Origin: CAYXZP01 sp964469485
Lineage (GTDB): Bacteria > Desulfobacterota > Binatia > UBA1149 > CAYXZP01
Assembly (NCBI GenBank): GCA_964469485.1
Contig: CAYXZP010000056.1
Location: 1 to 15,044 of the forward strand
DNA length: 15,044 nt
Direction of reading: 5' to 3'
This document shows positions 5,901-13,619 of the stretch, piece after piece (within the stretch, counting starts at the first letter, position 1; every line of letters begins with the position of its first letter). A program made the translations under genes and the position numbers. The notes below the pieces were generated by a model, which saw nothing but the letters and a program-made list of their open reading frames with translations, was not told where the DNA came from and did not search any database.

Positions 5901-7230
5901 CGGCTGACGGTGCGCGGGCACCGCCTTCCCGGCTGATATCCTCCAACTCCCGGTGCCTGGTCTCGGGTAGGAACAGGACCGCCACCGCACCGACGAGCGC
6001 CAGTAGTGACAGCCACGAGGTGGCCGCGGCTATGCCGCCGAGCGTCTCACGGCTGGTACCGAGCAGCCACAGGCCGCCGGTCCAGCCGATGGTCTGGACG
6101 AAGTGGGCCCACCCGGCCGCGGTTCCCCGGTACGATGTCGGGAAGAGTTCGGTGGCGAAAGCCTTGAGCATGACCTCGCAGGCCATCCACATGAAAACGA
6201 TCATCATCCAGCCGACCGGCAGCATCCAGCCCTCCCCACGGAAGAAACACCACACGGCCGCTGGAAAGAGGAACATGAATCCGGAGGCCACCGCGCGACG
6301 CCCCACGCGGTCGGCAAGCCGCCCGGCCACGACGCTGCCGATGACACCGACGGCGCCCGCCAGGATGATCATCGTGGCCAGGCGTCCCGGGCCCCAGCCG
6401 TGGTTCGTCAATATATAGTAGCCGTAGAACTGAAAGACCGAGGCGGCGGCAAGCGCCGAGAGAAGGGCCATGAGCGTCACCCCCAGCGTTCTGGCCGGGT
6501 ATCCGGTGGCCAGGCTCAGCAGCGGTTTCAACCAGCCGGCCGTGCCGCCGCCTGTGTCTCCGTGCAGGTCCCGCTCGGCACGGTACAACTGGTAGCGCCG
6601 CGTCTCTGGGATGCTGCGGCGCAGAACCGGGAAGAGTGCCAGGGGCAGGAGTCCGAAGAAGTAAAGGGCACGCCAGCCGTAGGGCAGTATCTCGATGGAC
6701 GAGAACACCCCCGCGCCGAAACCGTGCCCGCAGGCGGCCAGGGCTCCCATCATGCCAATGGCCCAGCCGCGGTGGGTGGCGGGGAACTCCTCGGTGATTA
6801 TGACGACAGATGTGGCAGCCGCGGCCACCATGAAGGAGCGGCAGGCCATCTGCATGGCCACGAAGGCGGCCGGGCTGTTCATGAAGGCCGTCGCGCAGGT
6901 GGTCAGGCTGTAGCCCAACACCGATGCGAGGAATATGCGCCGGCGTCCCAAGCGGTCGGCCAGCGGCAGGACGAGCAGCGAGGGCAGGGCGCCGAGCCGT
7001 ATAATTCCCATGTTACGGCCCAGATCGGCCTCGGCCATACCGAGATCCTCGGCGATGTACTTGAGCGCCGAACTCAGCAGCGACGCGTCGTACTGTTCGA
7101 AGAAGAGCGCGAGCGAAACGAGGCCCAGCAGGTTGAGCAGGCGCTTGTCGATCTCCGGGACGCTGCCGAGAAAGTGGGGGATCCACCAGGGGCGGTCCCG
7201 CCAGAAGCTCCGCTGGCTAACGGCGGCCAT
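5890..7230 (-). CDS. MFS transporter, sugar-porter / metabolite:H+ symporter type
   Basis: A 446-residue inner-membrane protein with about twelve hydrophobic segments. Both halves carry the MFS motif A (LADRLGRRR at 90-98; LADRVGRRA at 305-313). The sugar-porter/metabolite-symporter marks EEFPATHRG (147-155), its C-half equivalent ELFPTSYRG (361-369) and PETRRYQ/PETRHRE after helices 6 and 12 are present. This points to proton-coupled uptake of a small organic solute such as a sugar, polyol or aromatic/organic acid. The sequence does not tell which. The ATG at 7230 has GGAG almost touching it and GAGAGGG further upstream, so the ribosome binding site is poorly placed. It is divergent from the YjbQ-family gene (64 bp between starts) and overlaps the protease gene tail-to-tail by 11 nt. 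Confidence 0.9.
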   Translation of the reverse strand: MAAVSQRSFWRDRPWWIPHFLGSVPEIDKRLLNLLGLVSLALFFEQYDASLLSSALKYIAEDLGMAEADLGRNMGIIRLGALPSLLVLPLADRLGRRRIFLASVLGYSLTTCATAFMNSPAAFVAMQMACRSFMVAAAATSVVIITEEFPATHRGWAIGMMGALAACGHGFGAGVFSSIEILPYGWRALYFFGLLPLALFPVLRRSIPETRRYQLYRAERDLHGDTGGGTAGWLKPLLSLATGYPARTLGVTLMALLSALAAASVFQFYGYYILTNHGWGPGRLATMIILAGAVGVIGSVVAGRLADRVGRRAVASGFMFLFPAAVWCFFRGEGWMLPVGWMMIVFMWMACEVMLKAFATELFPTSYRGTAAGWAHFVQTIGWTGGLWLLGTSRETLGGIAAATSWLSLLALVGAVAVLFLPETRHRELEDISREGGARAPSAVSP

Positions 7231-7294
7231 GCTCCGTTCCGGCCCTCTCTTTCATGGCGCTGGGTGTTGTTGCTAACATGGCCGGGCCGCGGCC

Positions 7295-7705
7295 ATGCCT
7301 GAAGTGTTCAGCATCGATACCCACAGCTTCAAGGAGTGCGTGGAGATAACTTCCCGAGTCCGTGAAATCGTACGTTCGTCGGGCGTAGACAGCGGAACCT
7401 GTCATGTTGCCGTGCTCCACGCCACCGCGGCCGTCATCGTCAACGAGAACGACGACCCCAACATCGGCGTCGATCTGGTCACGGCCCTCGACGCAGCCAT
7501 TCCCGACCATGCCGGTTGGCTTCACGACAGCGTCGATAACAACGCGCAAGCACACATCAAGGCGTCGATACTCGGGCCGTCGGAGACCCTCCCGGTCGCC
7601 GGCGGCGATCTCCTGCTGGGAACCTGGCAGGGCATAATGCTGGTCGAACTCGACGGGCCGCGCCGCGGCCGCCGTGTCGCTGTTACGGTTACGCCGGCAG
7701 TGTGA
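7295..7705 (+). CDS. YjbQ/UPF0047 family protein (secondary thiamine-phosphate synthase family)
   Basis: A 136-residue cytoplasmic protein, full length for the family. The conserved blocks are present in order: LHATAAVIVNEND (41-53) with His42, Asn50 and Glu51; GWLHDSVDNNAQAHIKA (74-90) with His77, Asn83 and His87; and GTWQGIMLVELDGPR (109-123). The family forms trimers with a metal site built from the conserved His residues. It is named after weak thiamine-phosphate synthase complementation by E. coli YjbQ, but the physiological role is not settled. The ATG at 7295 lacks a good Shine-Dalgarno; an ATG at 7278 is out of frame. The 3' end overlaps the convergent Rieske gene by 17 nt. Confidence 0.92.
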   Translation: MPEVFSIDTHSFKECVEITSRVREIVRSSGVDSGTCHVAVLHATAAVIVNENDDPNIGVDLVTALDAAIPDHAGWLHDSVDNNAQAHIKASILGPSETLPVAGGDLLLGTWQGIMLVELDGPRRGRRVAVTVTPAV

Positions 7706-8042
7706 CCACGATCTCGTCGTCGCGGACCGCCACCTCGAGTTGTTGCAGGCGTTTGCCCGCCGGAGGGCCGTCGATGCAGACGCCGGTCTCCACCTCGTAT
7801 AGGGCGCCGTGGGTGGCGCACTGTAGGTAGCAACCGTCGGTGGAGAAGAACCGGTTCTCGACCCAGTCGAGCGACATGGGGATGTGCCGGCATTCGTTTA
7901 CGAAGGCGAACAGACGCCCCTTGTGACGCACGACAAAGCCCTCGCGGTCCCGGTCGCCGTCACGGAAGACGAATTTGAGGCTGGCGCCGTCGCTCAATCG
8001 GCTGTCCTGGCCGGCGATTATCTCGGGCGCGTTCACCACCAA
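7689..8042 (-). CDS. small Rieske [2Fe-2S] protein
   Basis: A 117-residue stand-alone Rieske domain. The two cluster motifs are complete: C51-R-H53 and C75-x-x-H78, with 21 residues between H53 and C75. The segment LYEVETGVCIDGPPAG after the second motif matches ferredoxin-type Rieske proteins that pass electrons to oxygenases or other reductases. No oxygenase lies in the window, so its partner is unknown. There is no signal peptide, so it should be cytoplasmic. The start is uncertain: the frame opens after a TAG at TTG (8042), followed at once by GTG GTG, and no in-frame ATG precedes the domain. A GTG start at 8039 or 8036 is as likely. The stop overlaps the UPF0047 gene tail-to-tail by 17 nt. 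Confidence 0.9.
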   Translation of the reverse strand: MVVNAPEIIAGQDSRLSDGASLKFVFRDGDRDREGFVVRHKGRLFAFVNECRHIPMSLDWVENRFFSTDGCYLQCATHGALYEVETGVCIDGPPAGKRLQQLEVAVRDDEIVVTLPA

Positions 8043-8123
8043 AGGCTAGCAGGGCGGCGCCGCCGCATCGAGGCCGGCGGCCGCCTCTGGCCAAACAGGG
8101 CCCCGCGATGATATGCGAACGCC

Positions 8124-9386
8124 ATGGCCGGCTCCTCGAGACAGGCGGGGCTCTTGTTTCTGGCGCTCTTGCTGACCGCGCCGGTGGCTGCCGCCGACAT
8201 AAAGCCGGGTGATGTCATCACCAGGGCCAACATCGAAGCGGCCGGCGAGTACCTGCCGCCGGCCGTGGTCAACATGCTCCTGTACGGAATGCGGATCGAG
8301 GTCGGCCCGACCGAGAGCTGTCCGTGGACGAAGGCTTTCTCCAAGGCGACCGAGCAGTACGCCTCGCAGGTGCGCCTGGCGGACGACAGGCTTGCGCTCG
8401 AGAACTACGTGGCCGGCATGCCGTTTCCGAGCATCGACGCCAACGACCCGGATGCCGCGTGGAAGGTCATGTGGAACCACGAACACAAACCGGCCTACAC
8501 CGACGACGTCAGAACCGAATGGGTGGTCGAGAGCCAGACGGACACCGGTTATGTCGAAAAGATGTTTTCGTCGGATGTCTGGCGGCGCCTCAAGTGGGAG
8601 GGCCGCATCATTCTCGATCCGAAGCCGATTATTCCGCACTCACCGCCGCTCAGGTTCACGGAACAGTGGGGGCCTATGGTCACACCGTTCGACCTCAAGG
8701 GCACTTCTTTCCTGCTCTATCGCTACGACGAGGCACAGCGCGCCGACGACTCCTGGTTGTACCTGCCGTTCTTGAGACGCGTGAGGCGCTATTCCACCTC
8801 GGACCGGAGCGGGACGCTGTTTGGCGGCGACATCGACCAGGATTCGATCTGGGGGTTCAATTCCAAGCCCGAATGGTGGGATTTTCGCCTCATCGGGGAG
8901 AAGACGATCCTGGTGCCGATGCACGCCGGGACCTACGCGGACTTCGATATTTGGTGCGGCACCGACGGCAAGGCCAGCTGGGTCCCCTGCGTCAAGTGGG
9001 AGAAGCGCGATGTGTGGTTGATCGAGGGACGCCCCGTCAGGCTTCCGGTGTACGCTTTCGGCAAGCGCCACCTTTGGATAGACAAGGAGGTCTACAACGT
9101 CACCACCTCGGAGATGTTCGACAAGGCCGGCGAGCTCTGGAAGGTCTGGCAAAATGTCTTCTGGTGCGCCGAGTCCTTGCGTCCCGGACGCTCTTATCCC
9201 GACAAACGGCTGTTCACGCCGGCCGTGGCCATGATCGATTTCCAGCTCAACCACAGCTCGCGCATCACGCCGCCGGAAAGCTCGGTCAATCCCATGCTGC
9301 ACGACTGGATGTTCGATACCGGCGAGGAATCCGACAACCTTCCCGAGTACTACACCGTTGTGAGCATAGTCGCCGCGGGTAACTGA
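8124..9386 (+). CDS. DUF1329 periplasmic protein (LolA/LolB-like fold family)
   Basis: A 420-residue exported protein. Residues 1-~24 are a Sec signal peptide (LLFLALLLTAPVAAA, then DIKPGD). The remainder matches DUF1329: LENYVAGMPFP (92-102), the block SWLYLPFLRRVRR (210-222), then GGDIDQDSIWGF and WWDFRLIGEKTILVP. DUF1329 proteins are thought to share the lipid-cupping half-barrel of LolA/LolB. They often lie near RND/MMPL-type exporters, suggesting handling of hydrophobic molecules in the periplasm or at the outer membrane; the actual ligand is unknown. The ATG at 8124 is the only one giving the signal peptide; ATGs at 8108 and 8113 are in other frames. It is the first gene of a four-gene run, with the next gene starting 14 nt after its stop. 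Confidence 0.9.
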   Translation: MAGSSRQAGLLFLALLLTAPVAAADIKPGDVITRANIEAAGEYLPPAVVNMLLYGMRIEVGPTESCPWTKAFSKATEQYASQVRLADDRLALENYVAGMPFPSIDANDPDAAWKVMWNHEHKPAYTDDVRTEWVVESQTDTGYVEKMFSSDVWRRLKWEGRIILDPKPIIPHSPPLRFTEQWGPMVTPFDLKGTSFLLYRYDEAQRADDSWLYLPFLRRVRRYSTSDRSGTLFGGDIDQDSIWGFNSKPEWWDFRLIGEKTILVPMHAGTYADFDIWCGTDGKASWVPCVKWEKRDVWLIEGRPVRLPVYAFGKRHLWIDKEVYNVTTSEMFDKAGELWKVWQNVFWCAESLRPGRSYPDKRLFTPAVAMIDFQLNHSSRITPPESSVNPMLHDWMFDTGEESDNLPEYYTVVSIVAAGN

Positions 9387-9400
9387 GCCCCGGGCGGTCT

Positions 9401-11266
9401 ATGGCGACCGGCAGGCCCACCTTAATATACGACGGCCAATGCCGCTTCTGCCGGCTTTGGATCGAGCGTTGGCGCGAACTCACCGGTGAGGCGGTCGACT
9501 ACAGGACCTCGCAGGAGGCGGCGCCCGAGTTTCCCGCCATCGATGCGGCCCGCTTCGAGGCCGCCGTTCAGCTGGTCGAAGCGGGTGATGGCGGTCAAGA
9601 GGGGCGCTTGCGCGAGGGCGCGGATGCGGTCTTTGCCGCCCTCGAGCACGGCGGCCGGCTCTGGCCGGCCCGGCTCTACCGTGGCCTGCCGCTGTTCGCG
9701 CGCGCGAGCGAGCTGGCCTACCGCTTCGTCGCCGCCAACCGTAGCTTCGCCGCCCTCTTGACCGTGGCCTTGTGGGGCCGGGACACGCGCCGGCCGCGAC
9801 AGGTCCGTGTAAGCGCGGTCCTGCTCTCGGGCATCGGGCTGGTCTACGCGATCGCGTTCGCCTCTCTTTGGGTGCAGATCGAGGGCCTGGTCGGTTCCGA
9901 GGGCATACTCCCGGCCGCCGGCTGGCTAGAGGCCGTCCACGAGCGCTTGGGTCCGCGGGCCTACCGTGCCGTTCCGACGCTGGCGTGGCTGGGGGCCTCC
10001 GATGCGGCCCTCAACCTGCTGTGCGCCGCCGGGGTGCTGGCCTCACTTGCGATGATCGGCGGCTTTCTTCCCCGGCCGGCCGCGATGCTCTGCTGGGTCC
10101 TTTACCTTTCCCTATATTCGATCGGCCGCGTCTTTCTCAGTTTTCAGTGGGACATACTGCTGCTCGAGTCGGGATTCCTCGCGATCCTGCTCTCGCCCCG
10201 GGGCTGGCGGCGAAGAAGGGTCCGCGATGTGGAACCGCGGCGGGCTGTCATGTGGCTCTTCCGCTGGCTGCTGTTCCGGCTGATGCTCTTGTCGGGGCTG
10301 GTCAAGTTGCTGAGCGGCGACCCGGCCTGGACCGATCTCGAGGCATTGGGTTTCCACTACTACACCCAACCCTTGCCCGCCTGGACGAGCTGGTACGTGC
10401 ACCAGCTTCCCGGTGCCTTCCACGGTCTATCGACCCTGGTGATGTTCGCGATCGAACTCGTGCTGCCTTTCTTTGTGTTCATGCCCAGACGCCCGCGGCT
10501 GACGGCCTTCTGGGGCTTTGTCGTCTTCCAGTTGCTCATCATGGCCACCGGCAACTACACCTTCTTCAATCTGCTCACGGTCGTGCTTTGCCTCTCGCTT
10601 GTCGACGACCGCTGGCTGGCGCGCCTGCCCGGGGTCGGCGCGGCGGCGTCCTCGACCCGCGGCGATACGCTCGACGGCGGGCGGCCTCGGGCGGCCATGG
10701 CGGCAAAACTTGGCGTGGCGGCGGTCGTGGCCTGCATCGTCGTGATGAGCTCGGCTCAGTTCCTCTCCCGCATAGGCCTGCGGGCCTGGGTCCCGCGGCC
10801 GGCCATAACCATGGTCCGGGCCACGGCCCCCTTCCACCTGACGAGCAGCTACGGGTTGTTTTCGATAATGACCAAGACCAGGCCCGAGATCGTCATAGAG
10901 GGAAGCCGGGACGGGAAGCACTGGCAGGCTTACGAGTTCCGCTACAAGCCCGGCGACCCGCGGCGGCGGCCACGCTTCGTCCAGCCTCATCAGCCCCGCC
11001 TGGATTGGCAGATGTGGTTCGCCGCCTTCGGCGACTACCGCCGGCAGGGCTGGTTCGTGGCGTTCATGCGGCGCTTGGCCGCGGGTTCTCCCTCAGTGAC
11101 CGCCCTGCTGGCGGTGGATCCTTTCGCCGGCCGGCCCCCCGAAAGATTGCGCGCCCGGCTCTACCATTACGAGTTCAGCTCACCCGAGGAACGGCGCGAC
11201 AAGGGGATGTGGTGGCGGCGCCGCTCCAAGGGGATGTACATGCCGGAACTCAACTTTGCGCGTTGA
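9401..11266 (+). CDS. DCC1-like thiol oxidoreductase fused to lipase maturation factor (LMF) family membrane protein
   Basis: A 621-residue two-part protein. Residues ~5-125 are a DCC1-like (DUF393) thiol-disulfide oxidoreductase: LIYDGQCRFCRLWI carries the CRFC redox pair at 14-17, and REGADAVFAAL is the second block. Residues ~135-621 match the lipase maturation factor family. Signatures are FSFQWD-type LSFQWDILLLESGF (246-259), LFRLMLLSGLVKLLSGDP (291-308), YYTQPLP (320-326), GNYTFFNLLT (384-393) and a C-terminal soluble part with RPEIVIEGSRDG (494-504) and HQPRLDWQMWF (530-540). The middle has several membrane helices. Animal LMF1 is an ER membrane factor needed to fold dimeric lipases. 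Bacterial homologues are uncharacterised, but the orientation suggests work on exported or envelope proteins. Both parts are complete. The gene lies 14 nt after DUF1329 and 25 nt before the nitroreductase. Confidence 0.9.
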   Translation: MATGRPTLIYDGQCRFCRLWIERWRELTGEAVDYRTSQEAAPEFPAIDAARFEAAVQLVEAGDGGQEGRLREGADAVFAALEHGGRLWPARLYRGLPLFARASELAYRFVAANRSFAALLTVALWGRDTRRPRQVRVSAVLLSGIGLVYAIAFASLWVQIEGLVGSEGILPAAGWLEAVHERLGPRAYRAVPTLAWLGASDAALNLLCAAGVLASLAMIGGFLPRPAAMLCWVLYLSLYSIGRVFLSFQWDILLLESGFLAILLSPRGWRRRRVRDVEPRRAVMWLFRWLLFRLMLLSGLVKLLSGDPAWTDLEALGFHYYTQPLPAWTSWYVHQLPGAFHGLSTLVMFAIELVLPFFVFMPRRPRLTAFWGFVVFQLLIMATGNYTFFNLLTVVLCLSLVDDRWLARLPGVGAAASSTRGDTLDGGRPRAAMAAKLGVAAVVACIVVMSSAQFLSRIGLRAWVPRPAITMVRATAPFHLTSSYGLFSIMTKTRPEIVIEGSRDGKHWQAYEFRYKPGDPRRRPRFVQPHQPRLDWQMWFAAFGDYRRQGWFVAFMRRLAAGSPSVTALLAVDPFAGRPPERLRARLYHYEFSSPEERRDKGMWWRRRSKGMYMPELNFAR

Positions 11267-11291
11267 GGCCTGCCTGATACAAGGCCGGGGC

Positions 11292-11948
11292 ATGGACATC
11301 ATAAGCGCCGACCGCCTCCTTACGACCACTCGCAGCGTACGAAAGCGGCTCGATCTCGACCGTGCGGTCGAACCCGGGCTTGTCGAGGACTGCATCCGTG
11401 TGGCCCTGCAAGCCCCGACGGGGTCGAACCGCCAGGGTTGGCACGTCGTGGTCGTCACCGACGAGGCCAAGCGCAAGGCTATCGCCGATTATTACCGCAA
11501 GGGTTTCGAGATCTATGCCGGGATGCAGGAGGATCTCTTTCCGCCGTTTCCGGCCGGCGATCTGCGTGCTCGCCAGATGCCGCGTGTCGTCGATTCGGCT
11601 TCTTATCTGGCCGCCAACATGCACCGTGCTCCGGTCTTCGTCATATTTTGCATTGAGGGGCGCGTGGAAGAGGCGGGCACCCTGGCGCAGGCCTCGACCT
11701 ACGGGTCCATACTGCCGGCGGCCTGGTCCTTCATGCTGGCGGCAAGGGCGCGCGGGCTGGGCTCGGCATGGACGACCATTCACCTGTTCTTCGAGAAGGA
11801 GATATCCGAGCTGCTCGCCATACCGTCCGATGTGACCCAGTCGGTGCTCCTGCCGGTGGCCTACTTTACCGGGGATGACTTCAAGCCCGCCGCCCGTTTG
11901 CCGCTCGAGCAGGTCAGTTCCTGGGAAAGCTGGGGAGCGTCGCGCTGA
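11292..11948 (+). CDS. nitroreductase family FMN-dependent oxidoreductase
   Basis: A 218-residue protein of the nitroreductase fold. The N-terminal FMN-phosphate motif RSVRKR (14-19), the block QAPTGSNRQGWHVVVV (40-55) and a C-terminal ARGLGSAWTT (152-161) segment are typical. Such enzymes use NAD(P)H and FMN to reduce nitro groups, quinones, flavins or enones, usually as cytoplasmic homodimers. The true substrate cannot be read from sequence. An in-frame upstream start at 11256 would overlap the LMF gene and add residues unlike the family, so ATG 11292 is preferred. The TGA stop (11946-11948) overlaps the proposed CTG start of the AmpG-type gene. Five of its eleven Ile codons are ATA. Confidence 0.9.
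   Translation: MDIISADRLLTTTRSVRKRLDLDRAVEPGLVEDCIRVALQAPTGSNRQGWHVVVVTDEAKRKAIADYYRKGFEIYAGMQEDLFPPFPAGDLRARQMPRVVDSASYLAANMHRAPVFVIFCIEGRVEEAGTLAQASTYGSILPAAWSFMLAARARGLGSAWTTIHLFFEKEISELLAIPSDVTQSVLLPVAYFTGDDFKPAARLPLEQVSSWESWGASR
11934..11937 (+). promoter_or_regulatory. Shine-Dalgarno GGAG that may define a CTG start
   Basis: GGGGAG ends at 11937, giving a 7-nt spacer to the CTG at 11945. No ATG, GTG or TTG exists in frame between the upstream in-frame stop (11876-11878) and 12056. This site therefore supports translation of the AmpG-type gene from CTG, coupled to termination of the nitroreductase (CTGA overlap). Confidence 0.45.
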
Positions 11949-13240
11949 TCGGACGCTGGCTGAGCGCCCTTTCCGTATACCGGGACGCACGGCTCATATC
12001 GATAGTATTTCTCGGGTTCTCCAGCGGGCTGCCGCTGGCGCTGACCTTCGCCACTTTGAGCTTCTGGCTCAAGGAGGCCGCGCTCAGCAACACGGCGATC
12101 GGGCTGTTCGCCTCGGTCGCCACGCCCTACGCGTTGAAGTTCCTGTGGGCCCCGCTCATCGACCGGGTCCGCATGCCGCTGCTCTGCTCGTGGCTGGGCA
12201 GGAGGCGTGGCTGGGCCCTTACCACGCAGCTTGCGCTCATTGTTTCATTGTTGGGCCTCGGGTCGACGGACCCGACACGCGATGCGGGGATGACGGCGCT
12301 TTGGGCCTTCGTCGTGGCCTTCTGTTCGGCCAGCCAGGACATCGTCATCGACGCTTACCGTGTCGAGGTGCTCGAAGAGCGGCAGTACGCCGCCGGCGCG
12401 GCGGCGGTCGTCTTCGGTTACCGCATCGGCATGCTTGCCTCGGGTGCAGGCGCCCTGTTCCTGGCCACCTACGTCGGTTGGTTCGAGGTCTATGCGGTCA
12501 TGGCCGCACTGGTGGGTGTCGGGGTGCTGACGGTCCTTGTTAGCCGGGAACCCGCCGCTTTCACGGAGTTCGAGGCGCCGCCGCATAGCGGCGGCAGGCT
12601 GGCCGGCGCGATGGCCTCATTTCAGGCCGCGGTGGTCGCTCCCTTTGCCGACTTCATGACACGGCGTGGGTGGCTGCTCATCCTGCTCTTCGTCATGCTC
12701 TACAAGTTCGGGGACGCTCTGGCCGGCGTCATGACCAATCCCTTCCTCATCGAGCTGGGGTTCAGCAAGGCTGAGGTCGCGACCGTGGTGAAGACCTACG
12801 GGCTGGCCGCCACGCTCGTGGGCGCGGCGGCCGGCGGCGCCTTGATGAACCGGATGGGATTGATCCCGTGCTTGTGGGTCTGTGGTGTCCTGCAGATGCT
12901 CTCCAACCTCACTTTCGCCGTGCAGGCCTGGGCGGGCCACAACCTGGCCATGCTCACCGTCACTATAGGACTGGAGAACCTGGCCGGCGGCATGGGCACG
13001 GCCGCGTTCGTGGCCTACCTCAGCAGTCTCTGCAATGTTGCCTATACGGCCACGCAGTACGCCCTGCTCAGTTCCTTCATGTCGACGGCCCGGACCTGGT
13101 TGTCGTCTTCGGGCGGTTGGTTGGCCGACCACATGTCGTGGCCGGAGTTCTTTGTCCTGACCACGGCTGCGGCCTTACCGGGTCTGGTGCTTTTGTGGAT
13201 GCTCGGCCGTCTGCAGGGGCGGCCGGCCGCGTTGTCTTAG
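11945..13240 (+). CDS. ampG: AmpG-type muropeptide MFS permease, probable non-canonical CTG start
   Basis: From CTG 11945 the product has 431 residues and about twelve membrane helices. Matches to AmpG are strong: GFSSGLPLALTF (24-35), LKFLWAPLIDR (64-74), SASQDIVIDAYRVE (128-141) and GYRIGM (158-163). AmpG imports anhydro-muropeptides released by cell-wall turnover from the periplasm to the cytosol for recycling. The first usual start codon, TTG 12056, would delete the first helix including GFSSGLP, which all AmpG relatives keep. The frame is open upstream to a TGA at 11876, but only CTG codons (11921, 11930, 11945) and ATA/ATC codons are available. CTG 11945 has the best ribosome binding site. 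The stop overlaps the HMA gene tail-to-tail by 4 nt. A sequencing error or a coupled start at another codon is possible. Confidence 0.8.
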   Translation: MIGRWLSALSVYRDARLISIVFLGFSSGLPLALTFATLSFWLKEAALSNTAIGLFASVATPYALKFLWAPLIDRVRMPLLCSWLGRRRGWALTTQLALIVSLLGLGSTDPTRDAGMTALWAFVVAFCSASQDIVIDAYRVEVLEERQYAAGAAAVVFGYRIGMLASGAGALFLATYVGWFEVYAVMAALVGVGVLTVLVSREPAAFTEFEAPPHSGGRLAGAMASFQAAVVAPFADFMTRRGWLLILLFVMLYKFGDALAGVMTNPFLIELGFSKAEVATVVKTYGLAATLVGAAAGGALMNRMGLIPCLWVCGVLQMLSNLTFAVQAWAGHNLAMLTVTIGLENLAGGMGTAAFVAYLSSLCNVAYTATQYALLSSFMSTARTWLSSSGGWLADHMSWPEFFVLTTAAALPGLVLLWMLGRLQGRPAALS

Positions 13241-13581
13241 CTCGACTCGCCGGCGGCTTCGGACGCGGGGGCGAGCTTTTCCAGTCTGGTGGCGAAGTAA
13301 CCGCTGTTGCCCAAGGCCTTGTTGCAGCTCTTGAGGTCAAGCTCTTTGCCTGCTTCCAGGAGCAATGTCGCCTTCTTGGTCTCAAAGTCTACCTTGACCG
13401 AGGATACGCCCTCGATCTTGCCGAGCGCGCCCTCGACCGCCGGTGGGCAGGCGGCCGAGCATGACATGCCCTCTATGGCTACGGCATAACGCTCGAGATG
13501 GTAATCGGAGAGGGCCTGTCCGGCGGGCAACACGAGGGCCGCTATGACTACGGCCGCGAAGACCGATGCTGCTGTTCTCAT
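13237..13581 (-). CDS. exported heavy-metal-associated (HMA) domain protein
   Basis: A 114-residue protein. Residues 1-~24 form a signal peptide (hydrophobic VFAAVVIAALVLPA, then GQA). Residues ~31-95 are an HMA/MerP-like domain with the metal loop GMSCSAACPPAVEGAL. The two cysteines are Cys41 and Cys45, a CxxxC spacing instead of the usual CxxC. The following GVSSVKVDFETKKATL is the normal beta-strand pair. HMA proteins bind Cu(I), Zn(II) or Hg(II); an exported single-domain form would act as a periplasmic metal carrier or sensor. No P-type ATPase or mer gene is nearby, so the metal is unknown. It converges on the AmpG gene with a 4-nt overlap and is divergent from the phosphotransferase gene (89 bp between starts). 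Confidence 0.88.
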   Translation of the reverse strand: MRTAASVFAAVVIAALVLPAGQALSDYHLERYAVAIEGMSCSAACPPAVEGALGKIEGVSSVKVDFETKKATLLLEAGKELDLKSCNKALGNSGYFATRLEKLAPASEAAGESS

Positions 13582-13619
13582 ATGGCCTACCTAGCCTCGA
13601 AGCCCCGCCCACTCAACCA

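Noticed and set aside
6103..7302. Long open frame on the plus strand (399 codons)
   Set aside because: It is antisense to the MFS gene, whose two motif A copies and PETR motifs are clear. The antisense product is Gly/Arg/Gln-rich with no domain.
8053..8064. 12-bp palindrome GGCGGCGCCGCC before the DUF1329 gene
   Set aside because: It is made only of G and C in a very GC-rich stretch, so it carries little information and has no second copy nearby.
9772..11277. Long open frame on the plus strand (501 codons) inside the LMF gene
   Set aside because: A GC-driven shadow in another frame. The overlapping DCC1-LMF frame shows family motifs throughout, the shadow none.
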